Below, one piece after another: positions 50,040-59,313 of a DNA stretch of 64,000 nucleotides; the first letter of the stretch is position 1, and each line of letters starts with the position of its first letter. The stretch covers positions 62,001-126,000 of the forward strand of contig JAZNPK010000010.1 in the NCBI GenBank assembly GCA_045589595.1, given 5' to 3'. A program made the translations under genes and the position numbers. Under the pieces are notes generated by a model. It worked only from the letters and a program-made list of their open reading frames with translations. It did not search any database and was not told the origin of the DNA. This stretch comes from SIG77 sp045589595 (lineage in GTDB: Bacteria > Verrucomicrobiota > Lentisphaeria > Victivallales > UBA1829).

Positions 50040-51340
50040 TTCCGTTCTCCTTGTTGTGACGGGGTGAAGGTTATCTTGAGAATACGTTTCGTTTCGTGTG
50101 TGACCGGTGCTTCTGCCGAATGTCTGACGCCGGGTGCGAGGAAGATCCTGTCGTCTCCGGCTTCTCCCCGCAGAACGACGCGTTTTTCAGCTGGGATATG
50201 CTGATCGCAGAACAGGCGTTTCAGGTTTTTCCGTTTGCCGTCAAATGAAAGGATCGTATCGCCGCTGCGCCACGGTGTCAGACGGAAATATTCCGGGAGT
50301 TCTGCCGCATCAAAATAAGCGGCGCCGTCTGTCAGATCCGGGGCAGGGGATGCCGGAATCAGTTCGGCAGTCAGATCACCGCAGACCGACTCCGTGCGCC
50401 AGAACCATTGCTGTTCAGGCGCGTCTCTGTATTCTGCAAGGCTTACGCCCTGTTTGTTCACGCGTAGAAAATATCTGCCATTGACGGGGATCTTTTCCGT
50501 TTTATTGTTTCGCAGCGCAGACCGGAGCCGTTCCGCCAGATTCCGTGAAGGCAGGATCTCTGCCGGTTCCAGCAGAAGCCGGAGGACCCGGATCAGCAGA
50601 GCGGGATGCAGTTCCTTCCATGCAGAAAGACCTTCGGTCCGGCACGACTCGTACGCCTGAAACGCTGCGTCTTCCAGATATGCCGCATCGTCCGCCAGCG
50701 ACAGAATTGCCTGACGCAGTCCGCCGGGCGCAAAGGGCGCATGTTCCGCCAGAGACGGCAGCAGATCGTTCCGCAGATAGTTCCGGAAATAAATATCCTG
50801 TTCATTGGTCCGGTCCGTACACCATTGCCGGATGCCCTGCTGCCGCAGAAAATCTTCGATCTCTTTCCGTGTCATATCCAGCATGGGACGCCGGAACCTG
50901 ATCCCCTGAACGGTCCGTTCCTCCCGGAGCGCTGTCAAGCCGGAAACATTGGAGCCGCGACACAGGCGGATCAGCATCGTCTCAACGGCATCGTCGCCGT
51001 GATGACCGAGCAGGACCACGGCATTTTTTCTGCCGTTGATGATCTTCTTCCATGCCTCAAGCCGGAGCCGCCGTGCTGCAGCTTCATCGCCTTCGCCGTG
51101 CCGACGGTTTGCCGGGACATCCAGCGGTACAAGCAGAAAAGGGATCTCTCTTGATTCACAGAACTCTTTGCAGAAATCGGCGTCCGCAAGTGATTCGCCG
51201 CCCCGCAATCCGTGTTCAAAATGTACGGCACAGATGCGGCTGACAGGATACATTTGTACCGCCTTCAGCAGCAGTGTCAGAGAATCCGCACCGCCGCTGA
51301 AAGATACAAAGATTGTTTCCTGTTCCGTAATGCCGGACAC
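50036..51340 (-). CDS. tilS: tRNA(Ile)-lysidine synthase
   Basis: 434 residues. PP-loop SGGADS at 15-20 binds ATP. HFEHGLRGGES and LLGHHGDDAVETMLIRLCRGS are the next conserved blocks. TilS substrate-binding and C-terminal domains follow. It converts C34 of tRNA-Ile(CAU) to lysidine. Part of the trxA-tilS-nitroreductase transcript: 4 bp after trxA and a 4-bp overlap with the next gene. Confidence 0.93.
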   Translation of the reverse strand: MSGITEQETIFVSFSGGADSLTLLLKAVQMYPVSRICAVHFEHGLRGGESLADADFCKEFCESREIPFLLVPLDVPANRRHGEGDEAAARRLRLEAWKKIINGRKNAVVLLGHHGDDAVETMLIRLCRGSNVSGLTALREERTVQGIRFRRPMLDMTRKEIEDFLRQQGIRQWCTDRTNEQDIYFRNYLRNDLLPSLAEHAPFAPGGLRQAILSLADDAAYLEDAAFQAYESCRTEGLSAWKELHPALLIRVLRLLLEPAEILPSRNLAERLRSALRNNKTEKIPVNGRYFLRVNKQGVSLAEYRDAPEQQWFWRTESVCGDLTAELIPASPAPDLTDGAAYFDAAELPEYFRLTPWRSGDTILSFDGKRKNLKRLFCDQHIPAEKRVVLRGEAGDDRIFLAPGVRHSAEAPVTHETKRILKITFTPSQQGERK

Positions 51341-51344
51341 CGTG

Positions 51345-51659
51345 TCAGGCTTCCATCAATGCGTTCAACAGCGTTTCTTTTGTCTGGACGCCCATGAATG
51401 AACGGACGATTTTACCATCCTTGACAATGAAGATGGAGGGGATGCTTCTGACGCCGAAACGGGCTGCCAGCGCGGGGAACTGATCTACATCGATCTTCCC
51501 AACCAGCACATCGTCCGGCAGGTCGGCGGCAGTTTCTTCCAGAATGGGGGTGAACATTTTGCAGGGACCGCACCAGGTTGCCCAGAAGTCAAGCAGGCAG
51601 AGTTTGCCCTGTGTTTCAGCGTCGAAATCTGCATCCGTCAAATTTTTGATTGTACTCAT
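51345..51659 (-). CDS. trxA: Thioredoxin
   Basis: 104 residues, classical thioredoxin fold. Active site WCGPCK (C30, C33) after LLDFWATWC, cis-Pro in VRSIPSIFIV. Cytoplasmic disulfide reductase. First gene of a three-gene minus-strand operon. A TGTATAAT-type -10 lies about 60 bp upstream. Confidence 0.95.
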   Translation of the reverse strand: MSTIKNLTDADFDAETQGKLCLLDFWATWCGPCKMFTPILEETAADLPDDVLVGKIDVDQFPALAARFGVRSIPSIFIVKDGKIVRSFMGVQTKETLLNALMEA

Positions 51660-51780
51660 CGTTGTTTTTCCTTTTTCAGTTTGCTGTTCATACCAGTCCG
51701 CAAGGCGGACACAATTCTACCGTATTATACAACGACAAGCGGGGAAATCAACAGGTTTGCCGGAAAAAGAACAAAAAAAA

Positions 51781-51856
51781 TGGCATCCCCAACGGGATTC
51801 GAACCCGTGTTACCAGGATGAGAACCTGGTGTCCTGGGCCTCTAGACGATAGGGAC
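51781..51856 (-). tRNA. tRNA-Glu (anticodon CUC)
   Basis: Acceptor GTCCCTA/TGGGGAT (two wobble pairs), D-arm GTCTAGAGGCCCAGGAC, anticodon stem CCAGG/CCTGG with loop TTCTCAT (CTC), T-arm ACGGG-TTCGAAT-CCCGT, CCA encoded. A T-run (TTTTTTTT on minus) follows directly. Confidence 0.93.
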
Positions 51857-51917
51857 GCGCGATAAAATAATATAGCCCGCCCCGATCATAAATGCAAGGC
51901 GGGCTGCGAAAAAACGG

Positions 51918-52940
51918 TTATTTTTCCGGCTGGATGTTTTCAAAAATGAAGCCGAACTGGAAATACCTGGATTCGCCGGGCATCAGCTTATCCGCAGTTC
52001 CGTCTGCGATCTCGGCATTTCTGCCTTTCAGATAGGTATTGGTCGGTTCCAGACCGAGAACATAGCGGCTCTGATGAATGTTTTTCCACTGGACCAGACG
52101 GGGCAGGGTATTGGTGTTGTACACGATGGAAACGCGGATGCCGAGCGCGGGATTCTCCACGGAAAAAATAGCATCGCCGCCTTCATTCGCCGGTTCCAGT
52201 TCATGGAAGAAACACTGTTCCGGCGGATTGCTCGCGTCCGGCGGCGGCATGACATTCCATTGATCCAAACCTTTTTCCGCATGGATGTCTCGGGGCGTGA
52301 TCTTGTGTTCCGGCAGGGGGAACCGGATGTCGGGGGAAATAAAAGGATAACCGAAGTTGCAGTGATACAGGATCTGAACATAATCTTCCGCCGGTCCCAG
52401 ATTGGTGACACGGTCCGTGACCATGATCATATTGCTGCCGAGAGATGTTGTAATGGAGCGCTCCAACTGCATATTTTCACCGAAAATGGCGGCTTCACGC
52501 ACCACGCCGCTGATACGGATCCGGTACTCGGAACCTTCTTCGTTCCAGCCGCGGGATATGGAAACATCTTCCGCAGGTTGCGCGGAGATCCTGCCGTGCA
52601 GACCGAATTCATCGTCGGGCGTGCCGGTACTGCGCAGACCGCAGGTCGTCATCAGACCGCCCTGCCAGGTGCGGAGCCACGCCGCGCCCGCCGGATCGTA
52701 TTCCATCCGGGAACGGTGGATGCCCGGCGTCCGGAACACCAGCGGCAGACCGTTGAAACTCGCTTCCACAATATCCATGGCACGATCCGGCGCAATGGTG
52801 AAATGCAGACCGGAACCGTTGTCAACATCGATGATCCGGTTGCCTCTGCCGTGGCCGCTGGTCAGTTCCGATTCGCGCACCCACGCAATCTGATCCATTG
52901 TCGCAAGAAATGGTGTAAGTTCTTCTCTCAGGGATGCCAT
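51918..52940 (-). CDS. DUF4432/aldose 1-epimerase-like protein
   Basis: 340 residues, galactose-mutarotase-like beta-sandwich. GLHFTIAPDRAMDIVEASFNG, GGLMTTCGLRSTGTPDDEFGLHGRIS and YHCNFGYPF are conserved in DUF4432. His/Glu/Arg residues in those motifs would line the active site. No signal peptide. Expected to interconvert anomers of a free sugar or sugar acid. It follows the phosphomannose isomerase gene by 23 bp, so the pair may serve one sugar pathway. Confidence 0.85.
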   Translation of the reverse strand: MASLREELTPFLATMDQIAWVRESELTSGHGRGNRIIDVDNGSGLHFTIAPDRAMDIVEASFNGLPLVFRTPGIHRSRMEYDPAGAAWLRTWQGGLMTTCGLRSTGTPDDEFGLHGRISAQPAEDVSISRGWNEEGSEYRIRISGVVREAAIFGENMQLERSITTSLGSNMIMVTDRVTNLGPAEDYVQILYHCNFGYPFISPDIRFPLPEHKITPRDIHAEKGLDQWNVMPPPDASNPPEQCFFHELEPANEGGDAIFSVENPALGIRVSIVYNTNTLPRLVQWKNIHQSRYVLGLEPTNTYLKGRNAEIADGTADKLMPGESRYFQFGFIFENIQPEK

Positions 52941-52963
52941 GTTTTACCTCCGTTCAGGTTTTT

Positions 52964-53845
52964 TTATTGTGTCGCAAGGATCACCGTTGCCATATCGCCG
53001 GACAGTTTATAATTGCCCAGTTGTGCCGGTATCAGACAGGAATGTGCCGCCGGCAGCGTACAGGTGTTGCGGCTTGTGTGGATTTGTACAGGTTTATTGG
53101 TTGCGGTGAGAACATGATAGGTTTCGTGTCCCGTGGAAAGTTCCATCTCACCGTTTACTTCAAGTTTCAGAACACGGAACGGCATGGACGCATCCATGTC
53201 TTCCGGATGAAGCCGGACGTGCTGTTTTTCAGATGTGTCAAGAATGGATAACGCCTGTTCCACATGAAGCGGACGCTCCGGCTTTCTGTTCCAATCGGAA
53301 AAACGGTACGTGATATTGCAGTTCGTCTGGATTTCAAGCAGCAGGATCCCGCCGCCGATGGAGTGGACTCTGCCGGGATGGATACAATACATATCCCCGG
53401 GGACCGCTTTATGGACCTGCATCAACTTCATCAGAGAATCGTTGTCCGGCAGCGCAGCCACAAGATCGCCGGAGGTGACGCCTTCCGCGAGTCCGGCAAG
53501 GATCACCGCATCCGGCTCGGCTTCCATAATGTACCAGACTTCCGTCTTTGATTCCGGATGAAGCTGCAGAGAAAGCATGTCGGCAGTATCGATCAGTTTG
53601 ACGATCAGGGGGAACCGCATACCGGGGACCCAGGAGGACCCCACGATCTCCGCTCCGGCAACACTCATCAATGAATGGAGCGTCATACCCGCAAGCGGTC
53701 CGTTGCAGATCCTTGCACGGTCAGCGATCTCCCACGCTTCCCCGATCCGTTCTTTGCCTTTACGCAACAGACAACCGCCCCAGGGCGCAGAGCAATACTC
53801 CGTCTCGAACATGAGCGGATAAAGTTCTCTATACTGAGAATCCAT
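52964..53845 (-). CDS. manA: Class I mannose-6-phosphate isomerase
   Basis: 293 residues. Zinc-site motifs: LQLHPESKTEVWYIMEAEPDA (Q/H and E ligands) and the later His in YCIHPGRVHSIGGGILLLEIQ. Shorter than E. coli ManA (about 390), matching the compact firmicute-like type. It interconverts mannose-6-P and fructose-6-P. A first gene with the DUF4432 gene downstream. Confidence 0.9.
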   Translation of the reverse strand: MDSQYRELYPLMFETEYCSAPWGGCLLRKGKERIGEAWEIADRARICNGPLAGMTLHSLMSVAGAEIVGSSWVPGMRFPLIVKLIDTADMLSLQLHPESKTEVWYIMEAEPDAVILAGLAEGVTSGDLVAALPDNDSLMKLMQVHKAVPGDMYCIHPGRVHSIGGGILLLEIQTNCNITYRFSDWNRKPERPLHVEQALSILDTSEKQHVRLHPEDMDASMPFRVLKLEVNGEMELSTGHETYHVLTATNKPVQIHTSRNTCTLPAAHSCLIPAQLGNYKLSGDMATVILATQ

Positions 53846-53991
53846 AGTACAACAATTTTTTTCCTGGCGAAAGAAAGTTTTGGGGACGCCGACGTTGCTA
53901 ATATAAATGTAATGTTTGCCGAATTCCAGTAAAAAAACAGTTTTTTTGCAAGTTTTTTGCGAAAAACAGTTTCATTTTCCATAAAATGCGC

Positions 53992-53997
53992 TATAAT
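53992..53997 (+). promoter_or_regulatory. -10 element of the FKBP gene
   Basis: TATAAT 40 bp before the ATG at 54038; no clear -35. Confidence 0.4.
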
Positions 53998-54037
53998 ACA
54001 GGCGTATCAACCCGAAAATATGAAAGGAAAATCAAAA

Positions 54038-54667
54038 ATGGCAGTCGAATTGAAAAACGATCAGGATAAGCTGAGCTACACACTCGGCATGAACATTTCT
54101 TTATCCATCCTCCAGCTTCCTCTGGAACTGAACAAAGAAGTGGTGATCGCTTGCGTGGCAGATCTTCTCCGCGGCGGTCAGCCCCAGATCGAACAGCAGG
54201 AATATCAGAAGATCATGCAGGATTTCCAGAAACAGCTTCAGACCATCGCCGCTGAACAGAAAAAGAAAGCCGGCGAAGCCAATGCCGAGATCAGCCGCAA
54301 ATTCCTGGAAGAAAACGCAAAGAAAGAAGGCGTGAAAGTGACGAACAGCGGCTTGCAGTACATCGTGCTGGAAGAAGGCAACGGCGAAAACCCCAAAGCC
54401 ACCGATACCGTGAAAGTCCATTACGAAGGTACCCTCATCAATGGTCAGATCTTCGACAGCTCCATCAAGCGCGGCGAACCCGTTGAGTTCCCCCTGAATC
54501 ATGTGATCCCGGGCTGGACCGAAGGTCTCCAGCTGATGAGACCCGGCGCAAAATACCGCTTCTTCATCCCCTCCGATCTGGCATACGGCGAACACGGCGC
54601 CGGTGATATGATCGCTCCCAATTCCGCACTGATCTTTGATGTGGAATTGATCGAAGTCAAAGGATAA
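54038..54667 (+). CDS. FKBP-type peptidyl-prolyl cis-trans isomerase (FkpA/Mip-like)
   Basis: 209 residues from the ATG at 54038 (AAAGGA 10 bp upstream). The N-terminal helical dimerisation domain (about 5-95, DKLSYTLGMNISLSILQLPLELN) precedes the FKBP domain (about 110-209): VKVHYEGTLINGQIFDSS, FPLNHVIPGWTEGLQLM, YRFFIPSDLAYGEHG and LIFDVELIEV. All usual binding-pocket aromatics are present. No signal peptide is seen, so cytoplasmic, unlike Mip. Followed by the second cloverleaf. Confidence 0.93.
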   Translation: MAVELKNDQDKLSYTLGMNISLSILQLPLELNKEVVIACVADLLRGGQPQIEQQEYQKIMQDFQKQLQTIAAEQKKKAGEANAEISRKFLEENAKKEGVKVTNSGLQYIVLEEGNGENPKATDTVKVHYEGTLINGQIFDSSIKRGEPVEFPLNHVIPGWTEGLQLMRPGAKYRFFIPSDLAYGEHGAGDMIAPNSALIFDVELIEVKG

Positions 54668-54697
54668 GATCCGGGATACCGCTTACGCTCCGTACAA

Positions 54698-54828
54698 GGC
54701 TGCGGGCGGGACCGTGGCAGACGCACGCGCGTCTGCCGAAAAAAACCAGGCACAGTTCAAGCGTGAACTGTGCCGTTTTTTTTTACGCCGCACCTCCCGG
54801 TGGCGGCGTTACGGTCCCGCCCGCAGCC
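54698..54828. other. Cloverleaf-shaped inverted-repeat element after the FKBP gene
   Basis: A perfect 18-bp outer stem pairs 54698-54715 with 54811-54828. It encloses three hairpins: GGCAGACGC (54716-54724) with 54729-54737; a terminator hairpin at 54749-54774; and ACGCCGCACC (54785-54794) with 54799-54809 with one bulged base. The middle arm is flanked by an A-tract and a T-tract. Same plan as 4398-4539, unrelated sequence. Confidence 0.85.
54749..54784 (+). terminator. Terminator of the FKBP gene (middle arm of the cloverleaf)
   Basis: GGCACAGTTCA pairs with TGAACTGTGCC around AGCG, followed by G and nine T. Confidence 0.9.
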
Positions 54829-54858
54829 AAAAAATGCTGTTTTTTTACAATTTCCGTA

Positions 54859-54887
54859 TTGACTTTACGCAGAACTTGAAGTAAAAT
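54859..54887 (+). promoter_or_regulatory. Promoter of the HlyD/M50/CapA operon
   Basis: TTGACT, 17 bp, TAAAAT, 50 bp before the ATG at 54937. Confidence 0.65.
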
Positions 54888-54936
54888 ACAGGTGAATCAT
54901 ATTTAACTATTTAAAATAATGAAAGAAGGTCAACTG

Positions 54937-55752
54937 ATGAGAAAGAGTATGATCCCTCTGCTGGCGGCGGCGCTGTTCAGCGGTTCAGTTTATTTGTCGG
55001 CACAGAATGCGGAGAGTGGACTGGTCCCTTCCGCGGCGGTGCAGAAGAAGCAAGTTGTGAAAGTTGTGTTTTTCCCGTTCCGGGAAGCGATCCTTGCATC
55101 CCGTATTGACGGCGTTGTGCTGGAAAACAATTTAAGGATCGGGCAGCGTTTCAAACAGGGCGAAGTCCTTGTCCGGCTGGATGATGTCCGGTTCCGTGTG
55201 GAACTGGAGCGTGTTCAGGCGTTGGAGAAGGAAAGTATTGCGTTGTGTGATTTTGCCAAAGAAACGCTGAAGGCGCAGGAAGATATGTTCAAACAGGCAA
55301 TGATCAGTGAGATCGACTTCAAGAAAGCGAAGCTGGATGTGGAAACATCTGCCGCCCGTCTTCTGGCGATCCGCGCCAATCTGAAAGAAGCCCAGAACCA
55401 GTTGTCTTACTGCGTGATCTCGGCACCGATCGCAGGGCGTATCGAAGAAATCGCCACACGTTCCTTTGAAAACCTCCGGGCGGGGCAGCCTCTTGTGCGG
55501 ATCATTGACGACAATCTGCTGAAAGCTGTGATGTTTGTGCCGGTCTCCCTGCTGGAACAGCTCAAGCCCGGAACGGATGTGGATCTTTTCTGCACCGATA
55601 CGAAAAAAGCGATCAAGGGAAAAGTGTATGAAATCGCGCCCCGCGCCGATCACCGGAGCGGAACGATCGAGATCCATGCAGTTGTTGACAACAGAGACGG
55701 CGGTATCACTGCCGGTATGACAGGAGAATTTTCTTATGCCGGGACCCGCTGA
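54937..55752 (+). CDS. HlyD/RND-type periplasmic adaptor protein
   Basis: 271 residues from the ATG at 54937 (GAAGG 9 bp upstream). Signal peptide (about 1-22, ending LSAQ). Barrel-sandwich lipoyl-like halves flank a coiled-coil hairpin (about 80-150); ILASRIDGVVLENNLRIGQRFKQGEVLVRLDD and YCVISAPIAGRIEEIATRSFENLRAGQPLVRI are the classic halves. It bridges an inner-membrane exporter to the outer membrane. Overlaps the next gene by 17 bp. No RND or ABC pump gene is in this operon. Confidence 0.88.
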   Translation: MRKSMIPLLAAALFSGSVYLSAQNAESGLVPSAAVQKKQVVKVVFFPFREAILASRIDGVVLENNLRIGQRFKQGEVLVRLDDVRFRVELERVQALEKESIALCDFAKETLKAQEDMFKQAMISEIDFKKAKLDVETSAARLLAIRANLKEAQNQLSYCVISAPIAGRIEEIATRSFENLRAGQPLVRIIDDNLLKAVMFVPVSLLEQLKPGTDVDLFCTDTKKAIKGKVYEIAPRADHRSGTIEIHAVVDNRDGGITAGMTGEFSYAGTR

Positions 55753-57145
55753 TCAACTTCAGGAAATGGCTGCACGCCTCAAGGCGTTCGGCGTAATTAT
55801 GCGTTTGGGACATGACATCTTCAACGCAAATGATTTTCAGACTGCCGCCGTCATGGCGGTGAACAATGCCCGTCCGGTGGTCGGATTCCGCAGTTCCACA
55901 CTGTTGCGGATCCAGGACCGCAAAGCGGATGTGATCGCCCAGTATGCACAGCCGAATGTGAATGCGCACAGCCGTCAGGCGGTTCTTCAACGCAACATTC
56001 TGGAAATGACGGGTCCGCTGGATGATATTACGGAAATTTCTTCTGCGGTCGCAAACCAGTACGGCGACGGCTCCGCGGTCCGCGAACTCTGTCCGGATGA
56101 TGTGACGATCGTTCTCGTTCCGTTGAAACCGCCCCCGTTCCTGAAGAAACCTGCGTTCCAGTTGGTCTGGCTGCTTGAATTTGACGGCAAACCGCCTGCA
56201 TATTCCATGACATCTGCAAAGCTGCTGGCATCCAGTTATTCGGAAGCGTTGTACTGTCAGCGGCTTGGTGGTTCCCGCGTCAGAAATTTCGGCAGACGGA
56301 AACTGATCAACTTCAAACGCATTTTCTGGATCCTTGTCCTTGCGGCTACGATCTATGTGATGTTCCAGCCGATCCCGGAAAAAGTCAATGCCGAATTTGA
56401 ATTGAAAGCACCGGAGATCACAACGGTATATGCCTGGTTTGACGGTCCGGTGGCAGACTGCCGCAGACCCGACGGACGCCTCTGGAAAGATGGTGATCAG
56501 GTGAAAGCCGGAGATGTGATCGCACGCTACGAGACCAGTCAGCTGGAATACCGTCTGGCAGCCGCACAGGCGGCAGTCCGTGAAACCGAGGCGGAACTTC
56601 AGTTGAAACAGGATGCCTCTTTCACTGAGAAAGAAAAACTCGGCGAAGTGAAATTGCTGGAAGCCCGTCTTCAGTCTGCAAAAGTTGCCGTGGCAGAAGC
56701 CCAATGGTATCTGGATCATGCGGAAATGAAAGCGCCCTGCGCCGGTATCCTTCAGTTGGCAGACCAGCGTGCGGAAGCGTTGATCGGGAAAGCGGTCCGT
56801 ACCGGTGATAAGATTTTTGATGTGCTTGGCGGCGAAGGTATGGATGTGAAGGTGCCGATCAATGAACGGGAATCCTCCATTCTGCTGCAGAATCCGGAGA
56901 TCATCACGCTGTTTCTGCATACATCGCCCGACACCCCGATCCTGGCGAAAGTCCGCGAGATCAGCCCGTCACCGGAGTTGACCGAACAGCGTACCTACTG
57001 CTATAATCTGATCGCAGAACTGCCTCCGACACAGACCCGTGACCTGAAATACGGTATGCGCGGTATTGCCAAAGTGGAAGGTTCGGAAGTCTCCATCGGT
57101 TACTTCCTGTTCAAGAGTGTGATCCTTTACTTCCGGGGGCTGTAA
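55736..57145 (+). CDS. GAF-like domain plus membrane helix plus HlyD-type adaptor domain
   Basis: 469 residues. A cytoplasmic N-terminal domain (about 15-175) looks like a GAF-type sensor fold (AAVMAVNNARPVVGFRSSTLLRI), without a signal peptide. One membrane helix (about 195-212) leads to a periplasmic HlyD adaptor with lipoyl halves GDQVKAGDVIARYETSQLEYRL and AEMKAPCAGILQLADQ. The overlap with the first gene and a 3-bp gap to the M50 gene show tight coupling. A sensor-adaptor fusion is unusual and could gate export by a cytosolic signal. Confidence 0.75.
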   Translation: MPGPADQLQEMAARLKAFGVIMRLGHDIFNANDFQTAAVMAVNNARPVVGFRSSTLLRIQDRKADVIAQYAQPNVNAHSRQAVLQRNILEMTGPLDDITEISSAVANQYGDGSAVRELCPDDVTIVLVPLKPPPFLKKPAFQLVWLLEFDGKPPAYSMTSAKLLASSYSEALYCQRLGGSRVRNFGRRKLINFKRIFWILVLAATIYVMFQPIPEKVNAEFELKAPEITTVYAWFDGPVADCRRPDGRLWKDGDQVKAGDVIARYETSQLEYRLAAAQAAVRETEAELQLKQDASFTEKEKLGEVKLLEARLQSAKVAVAEAQWYLDHAEMKAPCAGILQLADQRAEALIGKAVRTGDKIFDVLGGEGMDVKVPINERESSILLQNPEIITLFLHTSPDTPILAKVREISPSPELTEQRTYCYNLIAELPPTQTRDLKYGMRGIAKVEGSEVSIGYFLFKSVILYFRGL

Positions 57146-57148
57146 ATC

Positions 57149-59311
57149 ATGGCGGAAGAACAGAAAATCCAGGCGGGCGAAAACGCATCGGCATCTGCCG
57201 CGTCCAGCCCTGCCGGGCAGCCGCCCCAGATGCCGAAGCCGGAACTGCAGACCGGTATGCTGCGTCAGGACATTGAATTGATCCGTCCGGGAGAGCATGG
57301 GGACTACGCCATGTTGTTTGACCCGGCGGCGGATGCCTATTACAAGATCAGTGAGCGTTCACTTGATATTATTTCCCGTATCGACCGCAGCTATCCGCTG
57401 ATGGAATTTCTGGAAATGCTGAACAACTGCGGGATGCAGGTGACGAAAGATGAAATGCTGCAGTTGATCTCATTTCTGCATCAGAGCAATCTTATTGCGC
57501 CGGAATACGGTCAGATGGAGCGCAAGTACGCCCAATATGTGAAGATGCGTGAAGATACGATGTTCCTGCGTTTTTCAGCGGCGTATCTGTTTTTCAAACT
57601 GCCGCCGATCCGGCCGGAAAAATTTTACCGCTGGATCCGTCCGGCGGTTTCCTGGATGGCGTCCAAAGCCTTTGTGCTGATGCTTCTGATCCCTGCGGTG
57701 ATCGGCTATGTGCTGATGATGCGGAACTTTTCGGAAGTCCGGTCCACGTTCCTCGACTCTCTGTCGTGGGCGGGATTGGCGAAATACTTTGTGGCGATCC
57801 TTGTAATGAAAGTGGTCCACGAAGCGGCGCACTCGTTGTCTGCGATCCACTTCAACTGCCGGGTACGCGGGGTAGGGCTCGGGTTCATGGTTTTTTATCC
57901 CCGTCTGTTTACGGATACCACCGATTCGTGGCGTCTGCCGCGTCGTCAACGGCTGTTGATCGATGCTGCCGGTATCATCATTGAGCTGCTGGTTGGCGGT
58001 ATTGCGGCATTGATCTGGGTATATTCGCCGCCCGGAGCGTGGAAATCCACCATGTTCTATCTGTTTGCGGTAAGTACCATCAGTACATTGTTCGTCAACG
58101 GCAACCCGTGTATCCGTTACGATGGTTACTACATTTTGTGTGACGTGATGAACATTGAGAACCTGATGACCCGTTCTTCGGAATATGTGAAACAGTTCTG
58201 GCGTTGGCATTTTCTGCGTCTGGGCACGAGTCCGAAAGAGGAGCGCGGTGGTTTTCTTCTGTTCTTCGGTATTATTTCCTTTATTTACCGTATTTTCCTT
58301 TACACGTCCATCATCATCATTATCTACAACCAGTTTGTGAAAGCGGTCGCTCTGGTGCTGCTGGTGCTGGAATTGTACAGTATCTTTATTTATCCGATGT
58401 ATAAAGAGATCAAAACGATCCGGATGCTTTCCAAAAAATCGGCAAACAAAGCGCGTCTGTATCTGTTTCTGATTTTGGCGGCGGTGATCTCGGCGGTTCT
58501 GTTTGTGCCGTTGTCCTGGAATCTGCATCTCGACGGTGTGGTGGTCCCGGCGTCACAGGTGCAGCTTGCGGTCCAGGAGGGCGGTTATCTGAAAGCTGCG
58601 CTGCCGGACCGACCGACGGAAGTGAAACCCGGCGACAATATTTTTGGCTTGTCCTCGCCGTTCCTTGATTTCGGTATTGAACGGAATCTCCGCGATGCGG
58701 AATATACGAAACAGCTTCAGGATCTGCAGTTGTCCGGCAAAGAAACGCTGGGTGCTGCGCAGGTGAGTCAGCAGAAACTTGTTACGGTCGATTCCGTATT
58801 GAAGGAACTGAACCGCCGGAAAGGTGAATTGTCCGCAGTCTCGCCCATCGACGGTATTTTCATTCCGAAACTGCCGGGACATGTTTCCGCCGGTATGTTC
58901 CTGCCGAAGGGCGCATTGATCGGGGAGATCATTTCCCGCGAAAAGATGATTTATGCTTATGCGGACGACCGCGACATTCCCAAGCTGAAGATCGGGGAAC
59001 GGGTACAGATCCGCGCCCACGACAGTCTGGAAGATCATTTCGGCACGATTACTGCCATCAATCCGGTTCCGTCCAAACTGAAAAATTCGCCATTGCTTCA
59101 GCAGTTCGGCGGACCGATCCCGGTTTACATCGATGAAAAGCAGGTCGGGGAATACACTTCAGTTCTGCCGTTGTACCGGGTGGAAATCAACTTTGATCTG
59201 CCGCCGCCGATCCAGGTCGGGCGGACATTGAAATTGGAAGTCATCCATACGGAGCGGCTTTACGATACACTGAAACAATATGCAATCTCTATTATCCGCA
59301 AGGAGTTCTGA
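57149..59311 (+). CDS. Site-2-protease-like M50 peptidase with PqqD-like N-terminus and HlyD-like C-terminus
   Basis: 720 residues. Residues 40-120 resemble PqqD peptide-binding domains (YKISERSLDIISRIDRSY). The M50 membrane core (about 170-460) has zinc motif H224-E-A-A-H228 and the second site NPCIRYDGYYI with Asp325. The C-terminus (about 465-720) is an HlyD-like periplasmic domain (VVPASQVQLAVQEGG, AVSPIDGIFIPKLPGHVSAG). Similar fusions are annotated as putative peptide zinc metalloproteases. It could cut and export a peptide. The CapA gene follows after 2 bp. Confidence 0.85.
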   Translation: MAEEQKIQAGENASASAASSPAGQPPQMPKPELQTGMLRQDIELIRPGEHGDYAMLFDPAADAYYKISERSLDIISRIDRSYPLMEFLEMLNNCGMQVTKDEMLQLISFLHQSNLIAPEYGQMERKYAQYVKMREDTMFLRFSAAYLFFKLPPIRPEKFYRWIRPAVSWMASKAFVLMLLIPAVIGYVLMMRNFSEVRSTFLDSLSWAGLAKYFVAILVMKVVHEAAHSLSAIHFNCRVRGVGLGFMVFYPRLFTDTTDSWRLPRRQRLLIDAAGIIIELLVGGIAALIWVYSPPGAWKSTMFYLFAVSTISTLFVNGNPCIRYDGYYILCDVMNIENLMTRSSEYVKQFWRWHFLRLGTSPKEERGGFLLFFGIISFIYRIFLYTSIIIIIYNQFVKAVALVLLVLELYSIFIYPMYKEIKTIRMLSKKSANKARLYLFLILAAVISAVLFVPLSWNLHLDGVVVPASQVQLAVQEGGYLKAALPDRPTEVKPGDNIFGLSSPFLDFGIERNLRDAEYTKQLQDLQLSGKETLGAAQVSQQKLVTVDSVLKELNRRKGELSAVSPIDGIFIPKLPGHVSAGMFLPKGALIGEIISREKMIYAYADDRDIPKLKIGERVQIRAHDSLEDHFGTITAINPVPSKLKNSPLLQQFGGPIPVYIDEKQVGEYTSVLPLYRVEINFDLPPPIQVGRTLKLEVIHTERLYDTLKQYAISIIRKEF

Positions 59312-59313
59312 GC

